From NCBI GenBank assembly GCA_021443945.1, contig JABUSF010000002.1:139109-146707 (forward strand): DNA of 7,599 nucleotides, read 5' to 3'. The notes under the pieces are model-generated. The model worked only from the letters and a program-made list of their open reading frames with translations. It searched no databases and was not told the origin of the DNA. Origin of the DNA: Ileibacterium sp. Its GTDB lineage: Bacteria > Bacillota_I > Bacilli_A > Erysipelotrichales > Erysipelotrichaceae. Of the stretch, positions 1-4,683 are shown in pieces. The translations under genes and the position numbers were made by a program. Numbering within the stretch: the stretch's first letter is position 1; each line of letters begins with the position of its first letter.

Positions 1-429
1 GTGCTCTTAAGCGATGAGCTGTCTGAAAAGGCCCGCAAAGAGATGCTCAAAGCATTTAAAGACCGGTATGGATTTGATGCACCGGTGATGATGAATGCCT
101 ATGAGCATCCGAGGCTGATGGTCATGAATCACTGCCCGGTCAACACAGCTTTAAAGGACGGACAGAGAAAGAACTGCTCTTTATGCCGCCAGAAACAATA
201 TGCCCTGGAAGGAAAAGACGGGCAGAAGACGCTTCTATACGGAACGCCCGACTGCAAAATGGAGCTCTTTGATGAAAAACCTTTGGATCGGATGGCAGAA
301 CTGGATGAACTGACCGAAGAAGGAGTCAAAGCCTTCCGGATCGGGCTGCTCAATGAAACGCCGGAAGAATCCCAAAAACTGGTCTCTGAATTCCAAAAGG
401 CTTATGAACAGGCTTTAAAGCAGAAATAG
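1..429 (+). CDS. Peptidase U32 family protein, C-terminal part (5' truncated by window)
   Basis: The 142 visible codons end in TAG and match the C-terminal region of peptidase-U32 family proteins. Seen: a HCPV motif (Cys45), a CSLC pair (Cys59, Cys62), Cys85 in a PDC motif, then the family-like FDEKPLD stretch and a LDEL..EGVKAFRIG segment. Several characterised members of this family (RlhA, TrhP, UbiU/UbiV) bind an iron-sulfur cluster through four conserved cysteines and take part in RNA hydroxylation or ubiquinone hydroxylation; that these four cysteines do the same here is inference. The GTG at position 1 is the window edge and is probably an internal Val codon, because the N-terminal barrel domain of the family is missing. 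A strong terminator follows at once. Exact substrate and subfamily cannot be told from this fragment. Confidence 0.82.
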   Translation: MLLSDELSEKARKEMLKAFKDRYGFDAPVMMNAYEHPRLMVMNHCPVNTALKDGQRKNCSLCRQKQYALEGKDGQKTLLYGTPDCKMELFDEKPLDRMAELDELTEEGVKAFRIGLLNETPEESQKLVSEFQKAYEQALKQK

Positions 430-434
430 TACTC

Positions 435-463
435 AAACAGAAGCGAAACAGCTTCTGTTTTTT
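435..463 (+). terminator. Rho-independent terminator after the U32 gene
   Basis: The arms AAACAGAAGC (435-444) and GCTTCTGTTT (451-460) form a perfect 10-bp stem around a 6-nt loop, and the T-run continues to 463. It begins six bases after the stop codon and closes the upstream unit. The rest of the gap to enolase (464-565) holds only a weak inverted repeat, CTGAAAA (524-530) with TTTTCAG (547-553), and no credible gene. Confidence 0.9.
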
Positions 464-565
464 GAATCAAATGCAGGTATGATTCGAGTATCTTCTTTTG
501 TTTGGCTTGCAGGGATGATTGGGCTGAAAAAGCAGGTGAAGTTTTCTTTTCAGAAACTAAGGGTT

Positions 566-597
566 TTGGAAATGAATTGTAACCTCTGTGATATAAT
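566..597 (+). promoter_or_regulatory. Extended -10 promoter of enolase
   Basis: A perfect TATAAT lies at 592-597 and is preceded by TG at 589-590, an extended -10 element (TGATATAAT). The best -35-like hexamer, TTGGAA at 566-571, is 20 nt away, so the -35 contact is probably weak and the TG compensates. The predicted start near 604 gives a leader of about 30 nt. AGGAGG at 617-622 is a strong ribosome binding site for the ATG at 634. Confidence 0.75.
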
Positions 598-633
598 TGC
601 TTTGTATTTGAGGCAAAGGAGGAAATTTTTAAT

Positions 634-1977
634 ATGCCTATTATTACGGATATTTACGCCCGCGAAGTCCTCGACTCCCGTGGAAATCCTACAGTAGAAT
701 GTGAAGTTACTACTGAATCCGGCGCTTACGGCTCCGCTATGGTACCAAGTGGTGCTTCCACTGGTGAAAGAGAAGCTCTGGAACTGCGTGACGGTGACAA
801 AGCTCGTTACCTGGGAAAAGGTACTACAAAAGCTGTTGCTAATGTTAACGAAAAAATCGCTCCTGCTTTAATCGGTATGGATGTTACTGATCAGATCCTG
901 CTGGACAAAACTATGCTGGAACTGGACGGAACAGATTTCAAATCCAACCTTGGTGCGAACGCTACATTGGCAGTTTCCATGGCTTGCGCTAAAGCTGCTG
1001 CTGATTACTATGGAATTCCATTATTCAACTACGTTGGCGGAACAAACGCTCATATCATGCCAGTTCCAATGTGCAACGTAATCAACGGTGGTTCTCATGC
1101 TGACTCCACAGTTGACTTCCAGGAATACATGATTATGCCAGTTGGTGCAGATTCCATGAAAGAAGCTGTACGCATGGCTGCTGAAGTATTCCACAACCTG
1201 AAATCCGTTCTGAAGGCTAAAGGTTACAACACTAACGTTGGTGACGAAGGTGGATTCGCTCCTTCCTGCGTAAACGGAAACGAAGAACCTCTTGAACTGC
1301 TCGTTGAAGCTACTAAAAAAGCTGGATACGTTCCTGGCAAAGACATCATGATCGCTATGGACGTTGCTGCTTCCGAATTCCACAACCACGAAACTGGTCT
1401 GTATGAACTGAACAAATCCGGCGGCGGAAACAAGACTTCCGATGAAATGATCGCTATGTACAGCGAATGGGTAGAAAAATATCCAATTATCTCCATCGAA
1501 GACGGTCTTGGAGAACGTGACTGGGACGGCTGGAAGAAACTGACAGACGCTCTGGGCAAACGCATTCAGCTGGTTGGTGACGACCTGTTCGTTACAAACC
1601 CAAAAATCCTGGCAGAAGGTATTGCTAAAGGCATCGCCAACTCCATCCTGATCAAAGTTAACCAGATCGGTACTCTGACTGAAACATTCGATGCTATCGA
1701 AATGGCTCAGAAACACAACTACACTACAGTTGTTTCCCACCGTTCCGGTGAAACCGAAGATTCTACCATCGCTGACATCGCTGTTGGTATGAACTCCGGT
1801 CAGATCAAAACTGGTTCCCTGTCCAGAACAGACCGTATCGCTAAGTACAACCGTCTGATGAAGATCGAAGACGAACTGAACAAACGCGGAACTGTATCTG
1901 TTGCTGAATACCCAGGTGCTGACACATTCTATCAGCTGGACATGGCTGCTGTAGAAGCAGACATGGCTAAACAGTAA
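634..1977 (+). CDS. eno: Enolase (phosphopyruvate hydratase)
   Basis: This 447-residue protein is a full-length enolase, which converts 2-phosphoglycerate to phosphoenolpyruvate in glycolysis as a cytosolic Mg-dependent enzyme. All hallmark residues are visible: the catalytic loop SGAST (39-43), GGSHA with His155, Gln163-Glu164, GDEGG with Glu205, metal ligands Asp243, Glu289 and Asp316, the proton-abstracting Lys341 in LIKVNQIG, the SHRSGET signature with His369, and Lys392 in IKTGS. It is somewhat longer than the common length of about 430; the extra residues are in internal loops and a short tail. The ATG at 634 is set by AGGAGG at 617-622 and by the N-terminal wording PIITDIYAREVLDSRGNPT, which matches the family start. 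Codon choice is strongly biased (GCT, GTT, AAC, ATC, GAA, AAA) compared with its neighbours, as in highly expressed genes. It is flanked by its own promoter and terminator, not placed in a gap-pgk-tpi-gpm cluster within this window. Confidence 0.98.
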   Translation: MPIITDIYAREVLDSRGNPTVECEVTTESGAYGSAMVPSGASTGEREALELRDGDKARYLGKGTTKAVANVNEKIAPALIGMDVTDQILLDKTMLELDGTDFKSNLGANATLAVSMACAKAAADYYGIPLFNYVGGTNAHIMPVPMCNVINGGSHADSTVDFQEYMIMPVGADSMKEAVRMAAEVFHNLKSVLKAKGYNTNVGDEGGFAPSCVNGNEEPLELLVEATKKAGYVPGKDIMIAMDVAASEFHNHETGLYELNKSGGGNKTSDEMIAMYSEWVEKYPIISIEDGLGERDWDGWKKLTDALGKRIQLVGDDLFVTNPKILAEGIAKGIANSILIKVNQIGTLTETFDAIEMAQKHNYTTVVSHRSGETEDSTIADIAVGMNSGQIKTGSLSRTDRIAKYNRLMKIEDELNKRGTVSVAEYPGADTFYQLDMAAVEADMAKQ

Positions 1978-1999
1978 TCTGTAAACCTATAATAGAACT

Positions 2000-2030
2000 G
2001 CAGGAAGAGCTTGCTCTTCCTGCTTTTTTT
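2000..2030 (+). terminator. Rho-independent terminator of enolase
   Basis: GCAGGAAGAG (2000-2009) and CTCTTCCTGC (2014-2023) form a perfect 10-bp stem with a CTTG tetraloop, followed by seven T at 2024-2030. It starts 22 nt after the enolase stop and isolates the gene from the VanZ-family gene downstream. Confidence 0.93.
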
Positions 2031-2064
2031 CTGCCGCGCATCAAAAGGCTTCCTGGAATCTGCG

Positions 2065-2073
2065 TGTTAAAAT
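2065..2073 (+). promoter_or_regulatory. Extended -10 promoter giving a probable leaderless VanZ mRNA
   Basis: TGTTAAAAT holds TAAAAT (2068-2073) with the TG extension at 2065-2066. Only six bases separate it from the ATG at 2080, so the usual start point about seven bases past the -10 falls on the A of the start codon. No -35 hexamer at normal spacing stands out. The bases between, TGCTCC, have no ribosome-binding character, which supports leaderless translation. Confidence 0.55.
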
Positions 2074-2079
2074 GCTCCT

Positions 2080-2610
2080 ATGAAGATCATAAAATGGATT
2101 TTTCGGCTGGTTCTTGCTGCCGCATTTGCAGGAGTGGCCTGTCTGGGCGCCGTGGCTTTGTACAGACTTTCAGCTGAAACCGGAGAGGTTTCCGGAACTA
2201 GAAGCCAGAATCTGACAGAGATCATCTCTGAAGGCATTCACAAGCTGACAGAGAATGATCCCAAGGCGGCTCAGCTCGCGGATCGTGTAAAGACAAAAAT
2301 TGAAGAACAGTCTCCGTACGGAAATGACTGGAATATGACCATTCGAAAGCTGGCTCATTTTTCAATCTATTTCTTTTTTGGAGTCATCGCTTATGTTATT
2401 CTGAGCATCCTGCATTTTCCCTTCAGCCTTCGCTGGCTGCTTTGCCTGCTTGCCTGCGGGGGACTGGCTCTCTTTGATGAACTGCATCAGGGGCAGACAG
2501 CAGGACGGGTGATGTCGGGCATGGATGTGCTGATCGATTTTGCCGGCGCGTTTTGTTCTGTTACTTTTCTTTGCATGAATGGAAAAATATCGAAATGGCT
2601 GCGTTCCTGA
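2080..2610 (+). CDS. VanZ-family membrane protein
   Basis: A 176-residue protein with a hydrophobic N-terminal segment (about 7-28), a soluble stretch of about 55 residues, and three further membrane segments (about 93-112, 117-132 and 147-166). It carries the VanZ-family signatures: RKLAHFSIYFFFG at 89-101, and DELHQ at 133-137 followed by GR at 142-143, with further acidic residues Asp149 and Asp153. VanZ of the Tn1546 vancomycin cluster gives low-level teicoplanin resistance, but most chromosomal family members have no assigned role, so resistance should not be inferred. The 55-residue loop between the first and second membrane segments lies before the core domain and has no recognisable motif. 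The gene stands alone between two terminators. The ATG at 2080 has no Shine-Dalgarno sequence and sits six bases after a -10 element. Confidence 0.88.
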   Translation: MKIIKWIFRLVLAAAFAGVACLGAVALYRLSAETGEVSGTRSQNLTEIISEGIHKLTENDPKAAQLADRVKTKIEEQSPYGNDWNMTIRKLAHFSIYFFFGVIAYVILSILHFPFSLRWLLCLLACGGLALFDELHQGQTAGRVMSGMDVLIDFAGAFCSVTFLCMNGKISKWLRS

Positions 2611-2627
2611 AAAGGAGCGCTTTTTTT
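2601..2627 (+). terminator. Terminator overlapping the end of the VanZ-family gene
   Basis: GCGTTCCT (2601-2608) pairs with AGGAGCGC (2613-2620), with one G-T pair, around a GAAA tetraloop, followed by seven T at 2621-2627. The 5' arm includes the last codons, and the TGA stop (2608-2610) runs from the stem into the loop. Confidence 0.85.
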
Positions 2628-2657
2628 ACGGGCTGATGCCATACGGATTGCATGATT

Positions 2658-2686
2658 TTGTCAAATTTAGCTCATATTGGCACAAT
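2658..2686 (+). promoter_or_regulatory. Possible second, upstream promoter of the first paralog
   Basis: TTGTCA (2658-2663) is followed after 17 nt by CACAAT (2681-2686), with TG at 2678-2679 in the extended -10 position. The first base of the -10 departs from consensus. It lies 14 bases before the better promoter at 2700-2728 and may be a secondary start or chance. The remaining stretch back to the VanZ terminator shows nothing else. Confidence 0.3.
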
Positions 2687-2699
2687 CTTTCAGGATTTA

Positions 2700-2728
2700 T
2701 TGAGGCAAAATAAGGAAATTGTTAGAAT
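2700..2728 (+). promoter_or_regulatory. Promoter of the first secreted paralog
   Basis: TTGAGG (2700-2705), a 17-nt spacer and TAGAAT (2723-2728) with TG at 2720-2721 make a good sigma-A-like extended -10 promoter. Its predicted start near 2735 leaves a leader of about 57 nt. The layout is the same as that of the promoter at 3801-3829 in front of the second paralog: same spacer length, same -10 hexamer and the same distance to a shared inverted repeat. Confidence 0.72.
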
Positions 2729-2746
2729 GAACTGTAATATCCGGAA

Positions 2747-2762
2747 CTTTACCCTTGTAAAG
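2747..2762 (+). promoter_or_regulatory. Inverted repeat CTTTAC-N4-GTAAAG in the leader of the first paralog
   Basis: CTTTAC (2747-2752) and GTAAAG (2757-2762) are perfect inverted repeats around CCTT. The element starts 18 nt after the -10, about 13 nt into the predicted transcript. The same half-sites with the same four-base gap and the same distance from the -10 occur before the second paralog, so it is probably a shared control element: an operator below the start site or a small 5' hairpin. Confidence 0.6.
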
Positions 2763-2791
2763 ATTCGGCGAAGGAAAGGAAGGGTACAGAG

Positions 2792-3622
2792 ATGAAGTTT
2801 AATTTGTGGACCGCTCTGGGAATGACGGCAGCATTGCTCTGCGCAGGCTGTACCGCCAAGGCGGCTGAAAATGAAGAATCTCAGGAAACTGCACCTGCAA
2901 CGATTCTTCAGGATCTGAATGTAGAAATCATGTTCAATCAGGACACCTACGCCAAATCAAGCGATGAAATGGACGCTCAGATTGATCACTTTATAAAGAA
3001 ATATACAAAAGGCACTTTGCTGCAGTACACCATCAGCGGTCTGGCAAAAGTCCAGGTCAACGATGTCCTTTTATATGTCATGCCGGAAAGTTTTGATTCC
3101 GGTGAAGAGGCCATTGCTCAGCTGACCCAGAGAAAATCGGATGAGCGCAAAATGTCCTACCAGCAGCTTAAAGAAAAGGAAGAAGAGGAAAAGCAGGCGA
3201 AAAAAGAGGCCGCCCGGCAAAAAGAGCGGGAAGAACATATGACGGAGGAAGTGAAGGTCAATGATGTGAAAATCAATGATGTCAAAGCCAGTGAAGTTCT
3301 GGAAGCCTCTCAGCCATGGGACGGCAAGCCTTTAAACAAAGTGGAAGGCGTGAAATATGGACCTTCCGGCAAGGAAACCTACTACAATCTTCCAATGGGC
3401 GGTGTCATTTCGATTATGCGGGCTATGGGCAATACAGACCGATACTGGGTTCGTGAGGATGGCGTGAAAATGCTGGGCGACTACGTTATGGTAGCTGCGC
3501 AGCTGGATCTTCGCCCCCGTGGTTCTCTGGTTCCCACATCTCTTGGCATGGGCATTGTCTGTGATACAGGAACCTTTGCCCTGAAAAATCCAACCCAGCT
3601 GGACATTGCCGTGGATTGGTAA
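2792..3622 (+). CDS. Secreted paralog 1: signal peptide, conserved N-domain, charged linker, 3D-like barrel domain
   Basis: This 276-residue exported protein has no name I recognise. Residues 1-24 are a signal peptide. AKA at 22-24 is a type I signal-peptidase site aligned with VRA of the second paralog; CAGC at 17-20 is also an imperfect lipobox, so a lipoprotein is possible. Residues 36-105 form a conserved domain (ILQDL, IMFNQD, KKYTKGTLLQ at 69-78, VNDVLLYV) that may be SH3-like. Residues 112-170 are highly charged and probably helical, ending in a short VNDVK repeat. The C-terminal domain (about 186-276) has GPSGKETYYNLPM, YWVREDGVKMLG, YVMVAA, RPRGSLV, GIVCDTG and QLDIAV, which resembles the double-psi barrel of 3D-domain cell-wall proteins; Asp258 and Asp271 would be the second and third of the namesake aspartates, with the first replaced by Gln237. 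A cell-wall binding or remodelling role is inferred. A GGAAGG-type ribosome binding site precedes the ATG. The gene ends in its own terminator. Confidence 0.8.
   Translation: MKFNLWTALGMTAALLCAGCTAKAAENEESQETAPATILQDLNVEIMFNQDTYAKSSDEMDAQIDHFIKKYTKGTLLQYTISGLAKVQVNDVLLYVMPESFDSGEEAIAQLTQRKSDERKMSYQQLKEKEEEEKQAKKEAARQKEREEHMTEEVKVNDVKINDVKASEVLEASQPWDGKPLNKVEGVKYGPSGKETYYNLPMGGVISIMRAMGNTDRYWVREDGVKMLGDYVMVAAQLDLRPRGSLVPTSLGMGIVCDTGTFALKNPTQLDIAVDW
3257..3286 (+). repeat. Two 15-bp in-frame tandem repeats in the linker of paralog 1
   Basis: GTCAATGATGTGAAA (3257-3271) and ATCAATGATGTCAAA (3272-3286) differ at two positions and encode VNDVK-INDVK; a more diverged third unit (ASEVL) follows. 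The segment is absent from the second paralog and explains part of its longer linker. Confidence 0.7.
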
Positions 3623-3638
3623 AATAAGAATTGTTTTT

Positions 3639-3683
3639 AAAGACCTGAAAGGCAGTGGATCAAACGGCTTCAGGTCTTTTCTT
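3639..3683 (+). terminator. Terminator after paralog 1
   Basis: AAAGACCTGAA (3639-3649) pairs perfectly with TTCAGGTCTTT (3669-3679), an 11-bp stem around a 19-nt loop, followed by a T-rich tail (TCTT). It suggests that the two paralogs are transcribed separately. The loop is larger than usual, so some read-through is possible. Confidence 0.75.
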
Positions 3684-3686
3684 ATG

Positions 3687-3761
3687 AAAAAGGCAGAAAT
3701 TGAAACCATTGGTGCAAAGGTGTATCGGCTTTCATAATTTTCTTCCTCTGCCTTTTAGGCA
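3687..3761 (+). other. Structured intergenic segment with two competing hairpins
   Basis: AAAAGGCAGA (3688-3697) is perfectly complementary to TCTGCCTTTT (3747-3756), enclosing 49 nt that can form further imperfect pairs. The 3' arm can instead make a small hairpin TGCC-TTTTA-GGCA (3749-3761); the two cannot form together. It lies between the terminator of paralog 1 and the promoter of paralog 2, so it is transcribed only by read-through or from an unseen start. It could be a second terminator, a small RNA or chance; no known riboswitch was recognised. Confidence 0.35.
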
Positions 3762-3800
3762 TGATTCGGTTTAAAAGACATGAAAGAAGAAATGATTTGG

Positions 3801-3829
3801 TTGTAGCGGGAAAGCTGTATTGCTAGAAT
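3801..3829 (+). promoter_or_regulatory. Promoter of the second secreted paralog
   Basis: TTGTAG (3801-3806), a 17-nt spacer and TAGAAT (3824-3829) with TG at 3821-3822 form an extended -10 promoter matching the one before paralog 1. The predicted start near 3836 leaves a leader of about 53 nt. A TATGAT at 3865-3870 might be another -10, but no -35 at suitable spacing supports it. Confidence 0.72.
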
Positions 3830-3837
3830 CTAAAAAG

Positions 3838-3865
3838 TTTACACAAACTTTACTTCAGTAAAGTT
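3838..3865 (+). promoter_or_regulatory. Shared inverted repeat with an extra direct half-site in the leader of paralog 2
   Basis: AACTTTAC (3846-3853) and GTAAAGTT (3858-3865) are perfect inverted repeats around TTCA; the core CTTTAC-N4-GTAAAG is the one seen before paralog 1, again exactly 18 nt after the -10. In addition TTTACA (3838-3843) and TTTACT (3849-3854) are direct repeats 11 bp apart, the geometry of PhoP and WalR boxes in Firmicutes. Its position at about +3 to +30 of the transcript suits repression rather than activation. Confidence 0.55.
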
Positions 3866-3888
3866 ATGATAAAAAAGAGGGTTTAGAG

Positions 3889-4617
3889 ATGAAGTTTAAG
3901 ATTTTAGCATGGGCGCTGATGGCGGTGATGACAGCCGGCAGTGTCACTTTTGTTCGTGCTGCACAGAATGAAGATACCGCAGACAGTCCTGCGGCTTCCA
4001 TTCTTCAGAATTTGAAAATTGACATTATGTTCTCCCAGGATACGGCTGCAAAAACCAGCGATGGACTGGATGATCATATTCACCATGATATTAAAAAATA
4101 CACCAAAGGAACTCTGCTGCAGGTGACTGTGACAGGTCTGTCGAAAGTCCGAATCGGTGATGAAATTGTCTATGTCAATTCCTCCTCCTATGTCTCCGGC
4201 GGCGATGCCGTCCAAAAACTGGAACAGAAGCGGGCGGAAGAGGAAAAGAAGGCTCAGCAGCAGAAAGTGAAAGCCGAAGAGGAAAAGAAGGCGGCTGCGG
4301 CGAAAGCGAAATGGGATGGTCCTGTTTTGAGTATGTCAGCCGGAACCATTGAAGGGCCTTCCGGCAAGGAAACCTATTACAACCTTCCCATGGACGGTGT
4401 TGTCGAAAACATGCGTCAGATGGGCAATCAGGATGAATACTGGGTCCGTGAGGACGGCGTGAAAATGCTTGGTGAATACGTGATGGTCGCTGCCAATTAC
4501 AGCATTCGTCCAAAGGGATCGAAGATTGAGACCTCTCTGGGAACTGGAATTGTGGTGGATACTGGTGGATTTGCTGCATATAATCCAACACAGCTGGATA
4601 TTGCTGTGGAGTGGTAG
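3889..4617 (+). CDS. Secreted paralog 2: signal peptide, conserved N-domain, Lys/Glu linker, 3D-like barrel domain
   Basis: This 242-residue protein is a clear paralog of the gene upstream; the two align without gaps over about the first 120 residues and again over the last 90. Residues 1-24 are a signal peptide ending VRA, a type I cleavage site, with no lipobox, so the mature protein should be released or wall-associated. The conserved domain at 36-105 ends KGTLLQVTVTGLSKV....EIVYVNSSSYVSG, which reads like the second half of a bacterial SH3 domain. Residues 107-140 are a Lys/Glu/Ala-rich, probably helical linker. The C-terminal domain (155-242) has GPSGKETYYNLPM, YWVREDGVKMLG, VAAN, RPKGSKIETSLG, GIVVDTGG and QLDIAVEW; DTGG (Asp224) and Asp237 fit the second and third aspartates of 3D-type barrels, the first being Asn203. 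Role in the cell wall is inferred. The sequence around the start (AGAGATGAAGTTTAA) nearly repeats that of paralog 1, showing that the leader was duplicated too. Confidence 0.8.
   Translation: MKFKILAWALMAVMTAGSVTFVRAAQNEDTADSPAASILQNLKIDIMFSQDTAAKTSDGLDDHIHHDIKKYTKGTLLQVTVTGLSKVRIGDEIVYVNSSSYVSGGDAVQKLEQKRAEEEKKAQQQKVKAEEEKKAAAAKAKWDGPVLSMSAGTIEGPSGKETYYNLPMDGVVENMRQMGNQDEYWVREDGVKMLGEYVMVAANYSIRPKGSKIETSLGTGIVVDTGGFAAYNPTQLDIAVEW
4237..4292 (+). repeat. 17-bp direct repeat in the linker of paralog 2
   Basis: GAAGAGGAAAAGAAGGC occurs at 4237-4253 and again, identical, at 4276-4292. The copies are 39 bp (13 codons) apart and in frame, each encoding EEEKKA, which suggests that the charged linker grew or varies by in-frame slippage or recombination. 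Confidence 0.75.
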
Positions 4618-4636
4618 ACTTAAAAAAGATACGAAT

Positions 4637-4674
4637 AAAAACGGAGCCTTGAATCTTATCAAGCTCCGTTTTTT
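4637..4674. terminator. Bidirectional terminator between paralog 2 and the Na/Pi cotransporter
   Basis: ACGGAG (4641-4646) with CTCCGT (4664-4669), extended inward by CTTGA (4648-4652) with TCAAG (4659-4663) past one bulged C, forms the stem. It has a run of T on the plus side (4669-4674) and a run of A on the other flank (4637-4641), so it can stop transcription from both directions. It lies between the convergent stop codons at 4617 and 4684 and is the only terminator visible for either gene. Confidence 0.85.
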
Positions 4675-4683
4675 ATGTATGGA

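Noticed and set aside
479..697. 72-codon frame spanning the enolase promoter and start
   Set aside because: It overlaps the promoter, ribosome binding site and first codons of eno in another frame and lacks its own ribosome binding site.
1021..1740. 239-codon open frame on the minus strand inside enolase
   Set aside because: It is a by-product of the strong codon bias of eno on the other strand; the product has no recognisable motif and there is no ribosome binding site evidence.
2080..2610. Vancomycin or teicoplanin resistance gene
   Set aside because: Only the general VanZ-family motifs are present; no vanA-type cluster genes are in the window and most family members have no resistance role.
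3865..3870. TATGAT as the main -10 of paralog 2, with TTTACA repeats as activator box
   Set aside because: The promoter at 3801-3829 is better (17-nt spacer, TG extension) and matches that of paralog 1 in all distances; TATGAT has no -35 at suitable spacing. It could still be a minor start.
2792..4617. Mobile element or phage origin for the tandem paralogs
   Set aside because: No transposase, integrase, terminal repeats or target duplication is visible, and base composition does not differ noticeably from neighbours; a simple tandem duplication explains the pair.
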